This document shows positions 1 through 5,958 of a stretch of 7,480 bases of DNA, piece by piece. The notes under the pieces were generated by a model. It searched no databases. It was not told where the DNA came from and worked only from the letters and a program-made list of their open reading frames with translations. Source of the DNA: Acidobacteriaceae bacterium (GTDB taxonomy: Bacteria; Acidobacteriota; Terriglobia; Terriglobales; Acidobacteriaceae). Within the stretch, counting starts at the first letter, position 1, and the number at the start of each line of letters is the position of its first letter. The stretch is from contig PKYX01000259.1 of NCBI GenBank assembly GCA_003132825.1, positions 1 through 7,480 of the forward strand, read 5' to 3'. Position numbers and translations under genes: made by a program.

Positions 1-195
1 GGCATCGACGTGGTGAAGATTGCCCAAGGGTACGGCATGGCCGCGCAGGAGGTGGATCGGCCAGAAGAACTCGAGCCCGCGCTAAGAGCGGCTTTTGCGT
101 CGAACCAACCCCGGCTGATCAGCGTAAAGGTCGCGCCCGGCGGACAGAAGTGCATGGGGATGGATCAGTCATTCCATCCTCCCAACTATCGTTAA
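1..195 (+). CDS. Thiamine-diphosphate-dependent enzyme, C-terminal end (partial at 5' edge)
   Basis: The window opens inside a reading frame that runs in frame 1 to a TAA at 193-195, giving the last 64 codons. The pattern is a GIDVVKIAQGYG-like helix, then a D-x-P-E-E-L-x-x-A-L helix, then a P-x-L-I-S-V strand. This is typical of the C-terminal TPP-binding domain of acetolactate-synthase-like enzymes (acetolactate synthase, benzoylformate or phosphonopyruvate decarboxylase, glyoxylate carboligase), where the segment closes the domain. The Mg/TPP-binding GDG motif would lie upstream, outside the window, so the exact reaction cannot be told. The tail of about 20 residues ends in H-P-P-N-Y-R. 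No signal peptide can be judged. It lies 45 bases before the oxidoreductase gene on the same strand, so the two could be co-transcribed. The family call is fairly safe; the substrate is unknown. Confidence 0.72.
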   Translation, partial: GIDVVKIAQGYGMAAQEVDRPEELEPALRAAFASNQPRLISVKVAPGGQKCMGMDQSFHPPNYR

Positions 196-211
196 GGATA
201 GCCGCGGAAAT

Positions 212-229
212 TGCCGCGTGATCGCGGCA
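212..229 (+). promoter_or_regulatory. Stem-loop next to the oxidoreductase ribosome binding site
   Basis: TGCCGCG (212-218) and CGCGGCA (223-229) form a perfect 7-bp stem around a 4-base loop (TGAT), extendable by a T-G wobble at 211/230. GCCGCG at 201-206 is a competing partner for the right arm. The right arm ends one base before the AGGAG at 231-235 that serves the ATG at 241. No T-run follows, so a Rho-independent terminator is unlikely. A role in translation initiation or RNA processing is inference only. Confidence 0.35.
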
Positions 230-240
230 GAGGAGTAGCC

Positions 241-1632
241 ATGGACCAAGCGAGCATACCCCGCCGTGAGTTCCTCAAGACCGCTGCCGCCGGAGCGATG
301 GCTTCGACCTCTTTGGTCGCGGGTTTTCCGGCCATCGTACCGTCCTCCGTGTTCGGGCAAACCGCTCCTAGCAATCGCATCAACGTTGGCGCCATCGGTA
401 ACGGACGAATTTCGCGCATCCATGACCTGCCCAACATCTGGAAATACGACAATGCGCGGATCATGGCGGTTTGCGATCTGGACGGCCACAGGGTGGAAGA
501 CGCCAAGGTCCTGATCAATGGTTACTACAGCAAGAAGACCGGAAAACCTTATGACGGAGTTACCGGGTACGGTGATTATCGCGAGCTTCTTGGAAACAAA
601 GACGTAGACGCCGTCGTCATCAGCACCCCGGATCACTGGCATTCGATCCTGGGCATTCATGCGGTCGAAGCGGGCAAGGACGTGTACCTGCAAAAACCGG
701 CTTCGCTCACCATTACCGAAGGCCGAGCCCTGAGCTATGCCGTGCAGCGCACCGGACGCATCCTGCAACTCGGCAGCCAGCAGCGCTCCACGCCGCAGTT
801 CCGTTACGCCGCCGAGTTGGTGCGCAATGGACGGATCGGCAGATTGCAGGCGGTCGAAGTCGGTCTTCCGGGCGATCCATCCGGCGACGAAGAACCGGAA
901 ATGCCGGTCCCGAAGAACTTGAACTATGAGATGTGGCTGGGATCCACGCCTTACGCCTTCTATACCGAGAAGCGCGTGCATCCGCAAGTTGGCTACGACC
1001 GCCCGGGTTGGCTGCGCTGCGAGCAGTTCGGCGCCGGCATGATCACGGGCTGGGGCGCTCATCATGTCGACAGCGCGCACTGGGGAATGGGCACCGAGTA
1101 CACCGGGCCGGTCGAAGTCTCCGGCTGGGCAGAATTTCCTAAATCTGGGTTATGGGATGTGCATGGCAAATTCAAAACCGAGGCCTTGTACGCGGATGGA
1201 GTGAAGATGACCATCAGCGGCGACTTCCCGAACGGCGTCAAGTTCTATGGAACCGAGGGATGGATCTTTGTCTCTCGCGGCAACGAGAAAGTGACCAACA
1301 GCGATCCCGCGTCGAAATTGAAAGATCCTGAGGCCCTCGCCGCCAGCGATCCGAAGATCATCACATCCGTCATCGGACCGGACGAGATCCATCTGTACAA
1401 GAGCGACGACCAGCACGGCAACTGGCTTGACTGCATCAAGTCACGGCTGCAGCCGATCGCGCCGGCCGAGGTCGGGCACAGGTCCTGCTCCGCCTGCCTA
1501 CTCCATCACATTGCCATGAAACTGCCGCGCACATTGTATTGGGATCCGGTGCGGGAGCGGTTCAAGAATGACGACGAGGCCAACGCCCGGCTGTCCCGCC
1601 CGCAGCGCTGGCCTTACGTCATAGAAAGTTGA
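241..1632 (+). CDS. Tat-exported Gfo/Idh/MocA family oxidoreductase
   Basis: A 463-residue NAD(P)-dependent oxidoreductase-family protein, probably acting on a sugar, polyol or related compound outside the cytoplasm. The start at 241 has AGGAG at 231-235 with a 5-base spacer. An in-frame TTG at 211 would add ten residues and bury this site, so it is rejected. The N-terminus is a twin-arginine signal (P-R8-R9-E-F-L-K, then an Ala-rich hydrophobic stretch to about residue 40). The Rossmann fold begins near residue 47 with G53-N-G55-R-I-S58, the last glycine of GxGxxG being Ser. A TPDHWH motif follows, then Q151-K152-P153 in place of the usual EKP, keeping the catalytic-type lysine. The substrate domain has G-W-G-A-H274-H275-V-D277, the usual catalytic His/Asp region. 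Tat export fits folding with bound cofactor in the cytoplasm, as known for glucose-fructose oxidoreductase. Such exported paralogues are abundant in Acidobacteriota and Planctomycetota. The substrate cannot be assigned. Confidence 0.9.
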   Translation: MDQASIPRREFLKTAAAGAMASTSLVAGFPAIVPSSVFGQTAPSNRINVGAIGNGRISRIHDLPNIWKYDNARIMAVCDLDGHRVEDAKVLINGYYSKKTGKPYDGVTGYGDYRELLGNKDVDAVVISTPDHWHSILGIHAVEAGKDVYLQKPASLTITEGRALSYAVQRTGRILQLGSQQRSTPQFRYAAELVRNGRIGRLQAVEVGLPGDPSGDEEPEMPVPKNLNYEMWLGSTPYAFYTEKRVHPQVGYDRPGWLRCEQFGAGMITGWGAHHVDSAHWGMGTEYTGPVEVSGWAEFPKSGLWDVHGKFKTEALYADGVKMTISGDFPNGVKFYGTEGWIFVSRGNEKVTNSDPASKLKDPEALAASDPKIITSVIGPDEIHLYKSDDQHGNWLDCIKSRLQPIAPAEVGHRSCSACLLHHIAMKLPRTLYWDPVRERFKNDDEANARLSRPQRWPYVIES

Positions 1633-1659
1633 TTCTTCAACGGACACTGGGGGAACCAA

Positions 1660-2112
1660 ATGATCACACGTAGAGAGGTCATCGTGGCTCTGGTCGCGAC
1701 CGCCGCAACGTTCTGTTTGGCCCGGGCCGTCGATCAACCAACCCCCCTCATGGGGTCGGCGGTTTTCGATTGGAACACGGTTCCGGCGATGCAGACGCCA
1801 GTGGGCTCGGTGCGGTCGTTCTTCAAAGCGCCGACGGCAACCTTGGATCAACTCGAGGTCCACGTCACCACGTTGAATCCGGGAATGGCATCGCATCCGC
1901 CCCACCGACATCCCAATGAAGAGTTAGTGATCGTGAAGGAAGGGACGGTAGAGGTGCTGGTGAATGGCGAGTGGAAGCGAGTAGGGCCGGGTTCGGTCGT
2001 CTTCAACGCCTCCAATCAGCTGCACGGTCTCAGAAACGTCGGAACTGGGCCGGCAACCTATCATGTGATCAACTGGAGTTCGCCAGGAATGCTGAAGAAG
2101 GCGCAACCGTAG
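1660..2112 (+). CDS. Exported single-domain cupin protein
   Basis: A 150-residue protein with one cupin_2 barrel. The N-terminus (T-R4-R5-E-V-I, then a hydrophobic run ending L-A-R-A near residue 23) is a Sec- or weak Tat-type signal; it lacks the F-L-K of a strong Tat motif. Cupin motif 1 is H79-P-P-H82-R-H84-P-N-E-E88, supplying two His and a Glu for a metal. Motif 2 is G109-P-G111 followed by H122, the fourth ligand. The metal site is therefore complete and either an enzyme (isomerase, epimerase, dioxygenase) or a metal-dependent binding protein is possible. The gene lies 27 bases after the oxidoreductase, with a G-rich GGGGGAACC before its ATG, and both products appear exported, suggesting shared work on an extracytoplasmic compound. 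The gene is followed by a gap of about 200 bases, so it probably ends its transcription unit. The fold is confident; function is not known. Confidence 0.85.
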   Translation: MITRREVIVALVATAATFCLARAVDQPTPLMGSAVFDWNTVPAMQTPVGSVRSFFKAPTATLDQLEVHVTTLNPGMASHPPHRHPNEELVIVKEGTVEVLVNGEWKRVGPGSVVFNASNQLHGLRNVGTGPATYHVINWSSPGMLKKAQP

Positions 2113-2135
2113 GCTACGCACCCGATACTCGAACG

Positions 2136-2162
2136 CAGAGCGGTGGGTTACTGCCCACTCTG
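2136..2162 (+). terminator. Imperfect hairpin after the cupin gene (weak terminator candidate)
   Basis: CAGAG (2136-2140) pairs with CTCTG (2158-2162), and TGGG (2144-2147) pairs with CCCA (2154-2157), with a CGG bulge on the left arm and a 6-base loop. It starts 24 bases after the cupin stop codon. No T-run follows, so intrinsic termination would be weak; it may only stabilise the 3' end of the message. Confidence 0.3.
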
Positions 2163-2222
2163 AAGACGGGGAAGCGTTCCAAGTGCGAAAAGTAGCAGGG
2201 TCCCGCCCGGACCGGATAAGGC

Positions 2223-2228
2223 TATAAT
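2223..2228 (+). promoter_or_regulatory. Candidate -10 box (TATAAT) for the corrinoid methyltransferase operon
   Basis: A perfect TATAAT lies 86 bases before the preferred start codon of the URO-D gene, inside the only sizeable gap of the window. At 16-18 bases upstream (about 2199-2207) the sequence is GC-rich and has no good TTGACA match, and there is no TGn extension. The promoter would be weak or activator-dependent. Transcription would start near 2235, inside the palindrome at 2233-2244. The position supports the call; the missing -35 weakens it. Confidence 0.4.
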
Positions 2229-2232
2229 TTGT

Positions 2233-2244
2233 GCGGTTAACCGC
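2233..2244. promoter_or_regulatory. Perfect 12-bp palindrome at the predicted transcription start
   Basis: GCGGTTAACCGC reads the same on both strands with no spacer. It begins 4 bases after the TATAAT box, so a dimeric regulator bound here would block promoter clearance. No regulator gene lies in the window to pair with it. A single 12-bp palindrome can occur by chance, so the operator role is inferred from position. Confidence 0.35.
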
Positions 2245-2300
2245 GAATGGCGCGCCGGGGCTGGGCTGGGCCTGTATCGTGCATTTTCCCCGTGTGCACT

Positions 2301-2306
2301 AGGAGG
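2301..2306 (+). promoter_or_regulatory. Ribosome binding site that decides the URO-D start codon
   Basis: AGGAGG is a full Shine-Dalgarno match. The first in-frame ATG (2308) sits one base after it, too close for normal initiation, while the second ATG (2314) has a 7-base spacer. This selects 2314 as the translated start and removes two residues (Met-Ser) from the longest frame. Confidence 0.7.
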
Positions 2307-2313
2307 GATGTCC

Positions 2314-3387
2314 ATGCTGCCAGAACAATGGGAACTGTTCAAACGAGCGGCACGCCGCGAGAAGGTGGATAAGATACCCATGGCGCTGATCATTGATAGT
2401 CCCTGGATTCCGGGCTATCTCGGCATCGCCCACATGGACTATTTCCTCGATCCCGAGCTCTGGTTCCAATCGAATCTCAAGATCATGCGGGAGTTTCCGG
2501 ATATTATCTTTGTCCCCTCCTGGTGGATGGAGTACGGGATGGCGGCGGAGCCTTCCGTGCTTGGCGCCAAGATCAAGTTTTGGAAGGACAATACTCCGAG
2601 CGAATACCACACCCTCTATCGCCTGGAAGATATTGACAGCTTCCCCGAGTACGAAGTAGAGGCTGACGCCTTTGCCGGCATGACGCTGCACCGTATTGGC
2701 ATGCACAAGCAGCGCATCCTCGATGCCGGCTATATCCTTCCCATGATCACTTCGCGCGGCCCGCTTTGTACCGCCGGATTTGTCCGTGGCACGACGCACT
2801 TCATGATCGATCTGGTCGAAGACCCCAAAGGCGCGCACAAGCTGATTGACCTGTGCACGCGAGTCATCATTGACTGGCTCAAAGCGCAGCACAAAGTGAT
2901 GGGCGATACCGTGGAAAGCATTTTCATTCTCGACGACATCGTCGGATTCATTAATGAAGATCACTACATGGAATACGCGCATCCTTATCTGAAGCGCATC
3001 TGCGACGCATTCCCCAAGGACTGGATCAAGGTCTACCACAATGACGCCGAAGTGGACGCCTGTCTGGACCATCTGCCCGACACCGGTTTCAACGTCCTCA
3101 ATTGGGGCAAGCAGAAGCATATTTCCGAGGTGAAGCGCCGAGTCGGGGACAGGATGTGTTTGATGGGCAACGTCAACCCGCTCGAAATTGCGGTTCGCGG
3201 AACTCCGGAGGAAGTGAAAGAAGAGACCCTGGATGTGCTCGAAGGCTCGGGTGGCGAAGGGATCATTCTCTCGGTGGGCGGCGGCACCAGCCCGGGCATG
3301 CCGCGCGAGAATATTCTCGCCATGCTCGAAGCTCTGGAGGAATTCAACGGACGCCGCGCTGCCGGCCCGGTCTCAAGCCATCGGTAG
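2314..3387 (+). CDS. URO-D-fold corrinoid methyltransferase (substrate:corrinoid methyltransferase candidate)
   Basis: A 357-residue protein of the uroporphyrinogen-decarboxylase superfamily, in the branch that includes methyltransferases such as MtaA, MtbA and CmuA. It is likely the enzyme moving a methyl group between a small-molecule donor and the corrinoid protein encoded 12 bases downstream. Family marks include an N-terminal R-E-K-V-D-K-I-P-M segment, a mid-protein D-D-I-V-G-F region, V-Y-H242-N-D244 on the barrel strand, M-G-N-V-N-P near the C-terminus and a closing G-G-G-T-S-P-G-M-P loop. MtaA-type enzymes bind zinc through an H-x-C pair plus a distal Cys; here the pair reads H242-N-D244 and the distal loop (G322-G323-G324) has no Cys. 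It is therefore not a standard thiol (CoM) methyltransferase, and true heme-pathway HemE is made unlikely by context. Methyl ethers, methylamines or other methylated donors are possible; the substrate cannot be read from sequence. Confidence 0.85.
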   Translation: MLPEQWELFKRAARREKVDKIPMALIIDSPWIPGYLGIAHMDYFLDPELWFQSNLKIMREFPDIIFVPSWWMEYGMAAEPSVLGAKIKFWKDNTPSEYHTLYRLEDIDSFPEYEVEADAFAGMTLHRIGMHKQRILDAGYILPMITSRGPLCTAGFVRGTTHFMIDLVEDPKGAHKLIDLCTRVIIDWLKAQHKVMGDTVESIFILDDIVGFINEDHYMEYAHPYLKRICDAFPKDWIKVYHNDAEVDACLDHLPDTGFNVLNWGKQKHISEVKRRVGDRMCLMGNVNPLEIAVRGTPEEVKEETLDVLEGSGGEGIILSVGGGTSPGMPRENILAMLEALEEFNGRRAAGPVSSHR

Positions 3388-3399
3388 GGGAGAGTATTA

Positions 3400-4041
3400 A
3401 TGCCCGATTATGCCTCGATGAATCAGTACCTGTACGAGGGGAACGCGGACGAAGTGGGTCGTCTTACCAAAGCAGCCCTGGCCGAGGGACGTTCCGCACA
3501 GGAAGTTCTGAATGATGGATTAATCGCGGGCATGAGCGTCGTGGGCGAGGACTTCAAGCACAACGTGCTGTACGTCCCGGAAGTGCTGATCGCAGCACGG
3601 GCGATGAAGGCGGGCATGGCCGTGCTGAAGCCGCTGCTAACCTCGAAGGAAAGCACGGCTAGGCCAAAGGGCATCCTGCTGATGGGCACGGTGCGTGGCG
3701 ATTTGCATGACATTGGCAAGAACCTGGTTGGCATGATGGCCGAGGGCGCAGGGTTTGAGGTGCACGACATCGGGGTAGATCAGAGCGTCGAGAAATTCAT
3801 GGCCGCCGCGGAAAAATGCAAGCCGACGATCATCGGCATGAGCGCGCTTCTCACCACCACGATGATGTACATGAAAACCGTGATTCAGGGTTTCGACGCC
3901 GCCGGCCTGACCCACATCAAAATGGCGGTTGGCGGCGCTCCCATCAGCCAGATGTTTGCCGATGAAATTGGTGCCGACGGCTACGGGGCCAATGCCTCAG
4001 CCGCGGTGGACTTGTTCTTGCGGCTCTCGACAAAGGCGTAA
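3400..4041 (+). CDS. Corrinoid (methylcobalamin-binding) protein of a methyltransferase system
   Basis: A 213-residue protein with the two-domain layout of MtaC, MtbC, MttC and the MetH B12 module. Residues 1 to about 85 form the helical cap domain (a run of helices ending V-L-K-P-L-L), and about 90-213 the Rossmann-like cobalamin domain. The diagnostic signature is complete: G-D101-L-H103-D-I-G106, where His103 would be the lower axial cobalt ligand, then S148-A-L150 and V-G178-G179. It would shuttle a methyl group on cobalt between the URO-D methyltransferase and an acceptor methyltransferase. Length is normal for the family. The ATG at 3400 has GGGGAG at 3387-3392 with a 7-base spacer, overlapping the TAG of the upstream gene by one base. 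The system-level role is safe; the donor and acceptor are inferred from neighbours. Confidence 0.95.
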   Translation: MPDYASMNQYLYEGNADEVGRLTKAALAEGRSAQEVLNDGLIAGMSVVGEDFKHNVLYVPEVLIAARAMKAGMAVLKPLLTSKESTARPKGILLMGTVRGDLHDIGKNLVGMMAEGAGFEVHDIGVDQSVEKFMAAAEKCKPTIIGMSALLTTTMMYMKTVIQGFDAAGLTHIKMAVGGAPISQMFADEIGADGYGANASAAVDLFLRLSTKA

Positions 4042-4046
4042 CCGAC

Positions 4047-4301
4047 GTGGCCATTTACAAGATTCTCTATTGGCAGGAAATTCCCACTCAAATCAAAGCC
4101 GAAGATGATGTCGAGGACGTCACTCTGCAGCTCGACGGCAAGTTCATGGAACGTATCGATATACTGGCCGCCAAGAGGGCCTTGCAGGGTGCAGACGACT
4201 ACTTGGCACAGTGGAAATGGAGCGCGGAAGAAGAGCGCGAGGGCTCGGCGCAAGAAGTCGCCGAGCGCGTGAGAGCGGAGCTCGAATCGAAGGACTGGTA
4301 G
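4047..4301 (+). CDS. Small PF13769-type ('Virulence_fact' domain) protein in a corrinoid operon
   Basis: An 84-residue soluble acidic protein starting at a GTG 5 bases after the corrinoid gene stop, with little Shine-Dalgarno signal, so its translation is probably coupled to that gene. It begins with a beta-rich segment (Y4-K-I-L-Y-W-Q, then I-P-T-Q-I-K), continues with a helical middle, and has a W56-K-W58-S-A-E-E-E-R-E-G segment followed by a charged C-terminal helix. This matches my recollection of the family named Virulence_fact in Pfam. It has no signal peptide, no cysteine and no membrane segment, and nothing in the sequence links it to virulence. Its place between the corrinoid protein and the corrinoid activator suggests an accessory or structural role in methyl transfer or reactivation. 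The biochemical function is unknown. Confidence 0.8.
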   Translation: MAIYKILYWQEIPTQIKAEDDVEDVTLQLDGKFMERIDILAAKRALQGADDYLAQWKWSAEEEREGSAQEVAERVRAELESKDW

Positions 4302-4313
4302 GGACTTTTCAGG

Positions 4314-5954
4314 ATGGCCGTCACGCTCACCATCAACGGACAACCGATCGAGGCCATCGGTGGTCTCTCGCTGTTCGATCACGCCGAAAAGCTGGGCATC
4401 GACGTTCCCACGTCTTGCCGAAAGCAGGGCAAGTGCAGGGAGTGCATGGTGGAAGTGGTCGAAGGGATGGACTGCTTGTCCTCCGTGACCTCACCCGAGC
4501 AGCATCTGCAAGGCAAATTCCGCTTGTCCTGCCAATCCTACGTCACCGCCGCGAACGGCCAAATTCGGTGCCATACCATGCGCCGCGGGCACATGCGGAT
4601 CGAGCGCCACGCGCTCGGCCTTCCGGGCAGTGATCGGAAAATGCAACTCGATCCGGCGGTCACACGCGACCGAGATCGCATTCTGATCGACGGAGCTGAG
4701 GTGGAGAAGAGTCGAGGCCCCATTCACGGAATAGCGATGGACCTCGGGACCACAACGGTCGTCCTGCGGTTGATTGATCTCGAAACCGGCGAATTGGTCG
4801 CGGATGCATCGTTTGAGAATCCCCAGCGTTTCGGTGGCTCCGAGGTGATGGCCCGTATCACCTACGATACGGAGCATCCGGGCAGGCTCCTGCTGCGGAC
4901 CCTGGCCGGATATCTGACTCACGCCATTGAAAAATTCCCGGTCGATCCGAAAACCATCTACGAGATGGTAGTGGTGGGGAACTCCACCATGCGGGATCTC
5001 TTTTTCCGGCAGAGCGTCTACTCGATTGGCCAGAACCCATACCGGTCGATCACAGAGATCGAGATGGGGGCGGGCAAGCGGACCACGACCAGCCTTACCG
5101 AGACCGGGCGTCGAAGCCTGTTGCCGATCCATCCCCAAGCCCGTGTCTATGGCGCGCCCGTCATCAGCGGGCACGTCGGCGCCGACGCCGCAGCTTGCTT
5201 GCTGGCCGTCGATCTGGCGCACGAGGAGCGGCTCGTCGCGGTGATGGACATTGGCACCAATACGGAACTGATCGTCGGCAACCGCGATCGTATTTTCGCG
5301 GCATCCTGTCCCGCGGGTCCTGCGTTCGAGGGCGGAGCCATTGCCTGCGGGATGCCGGCTCTGGACGGCGCCATTGAAGAGGTTGCCATCGAGGACGACG
5401 GAGCTTTCCGTCTCGGCGTTATCGGCGACATCGCTCCCGAGGGCATTTGCGGCTCCGGCCTGGTGGATGTTCTGAGCGAACTGCTCCGCACCGGCCGGAT
5501 GAACGACATGGGGCGCTTCGAAGATGATATGCGGCGTATTACGCTCGACGGGAAGCACGATATTTACCTGCTCGAGAGCGATGTCAATGAACTAGCCCAA
5601 GCCAAGGGAGCGAACGTCGCTGGCCTGCACACGGTCTTCAGCAGCTATGGCATTGATTTCGACGACATCGAAGTTTTCTACCTTGCGGGAGGATTTGGGC
5701 GGCATCTCAATGTTGAGGCTTCCCAACGCATAGGACTCATTCCCGCGCTACCTGCGGCAAGAATCGTGCAGGCCGGCAACACCGCGATCGAAGGTGCGAC
5801 CATCGCTTTGCTCTCGAAATCGAAACGCCAGGAGTTGGAGATGCTGGTAAAGAGAGTCGAACATTGCCGGCTGGAAACTCACCCTCGCTTCTTCGATTTT
5901 TTCGTGGAGGGCTGCCAGTTCAAGCCCGTGGAGCCGATTCCCTGTGCCGGGTAG
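4314..5954 (+). CDS. RACo-like reductive activator of corrinoid proteins (2Fe-2S ferredoxin plus ASKHA ATPase domain)
   Basis: A 546-residue cytoplasmic protein that would use ATP and a low-potential electron to return inactive Co(II) corrinoid to Co(I). Residues 1 to about 90 are a ferredoxin domain with C35-x5-C41-x2-C44 and C73, the spacing expected for a [2Fe-2S] site. A short linker leads to the actin-like part. The phosphate-1 motif is M-D143-L-G-T-T-T, phosphate-2 is M-D312-I-G-T-N-T-E, and the adenosine loop is A-G459-G-F-G-R. The layout matches RACo of Carboxydothermus, where about 600-640 residues is usual, so this one is somewhat short, probably in the linker. The ATG at 4314 has AGGGA at 4300-4304 with a 9-base spacer, overlapping the previous stop. 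Its presence with a corrinoid protein is the strongest sign of a functional B12 methyl-transfer system. The call is firm; the partner specificity is inferred. Confidence 0.95.
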   Translation: MAVTLTINGQPIEAIGGLSLFDHAEKLGIDVPTSCRKQGKCRECMVEVVEGMDCLSSVTSPEQHLQGKFRLSCQSYVTAANGQIRCHTMRRGHMRIERHALGLPGSDRKMQLDPAVTRDRDRILIDGAEVEKSRGPIHGIAMDLGTTTVVLRLIDLETGELVADASFENPQRFGGSEVMARITYDTEHPGRLLLRTLAGYLTHAIEKFPVDPKTIYEMVVVGNSTMRDLFFRQSVYSIGQNPYRSITEIEMGAGKRTTTSLTETGRRSLLPIHPQARVYGAPVISGHVGADAAACLLAVDLAHEERLVAVMDIGTNTELIVGNRDRIFAASCPAGPAFEGGAIACGMPALDGAIEEVAIEDDGAFRLGVIGDIAPEGICGSGLVDVLSELLRTGRMNDMGRFEDDMRRITLDGKHDIYLLESDVNELAQAKGANVAGLHTVFSSYGIDFDDIEVFYLAGGFGRHLNVEASQRIGLIPALPAARIVQAGNTAIEGATIALLSKSKRQELEMLVKRVEHCRLETHPRFFDFFVEGCQFKPVEPIPCAG

Positions 5955-5958
5955 CCGT

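Noticed and set aside
211..240. Upstream TTG start for the oxidoreductase, adding ten residues
   Set aside because: It would place the hairpin and the AGGAG inside the coding region and push the Tat motif further from the N-terminus. The ATG at 241 has ideal spacing.
169..1080. Long minus-strand open frame of 303 codons
   Set aside because: It lies opposite the oxidoreductase, whose family motifs are clear, and its translation has no recognisable domain. It is a shadow frame of GC-rich coding DNA.
2113..2313. Cobalamin riboswitch before the corrinoid operon
   Set aside because: Expected from context, but I saw no B12-box-like sequence, and about 80 bases of leader after the predicted start is too short for the usual structure of about 200 bases.
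2299..3120. Minus-strand open frame of 273 codons opposite the URO-D gene
   Set aside because: It is the antisense of a well-supported gene, with no recognisable motifs in its translation.
2314..3387. HemE, the heme-pathway uroporphyrinogen decarboxylase
   Set aside because: Same fold, but the gene is followed at once by corrinoid and RACo genes and has no heme genes nearby. I did not see the typical HemE N-terminal R-Q-A-G-R signature.
4491..5558. Minus-strand open frame of 355 codons opposite the RACo gene
   Set aside because: The + strand frame carries the ferredoxin and ASKHA motifs over the whole span; the antisense product has low-complexity His/Arg/Gly-rich text and no family features.
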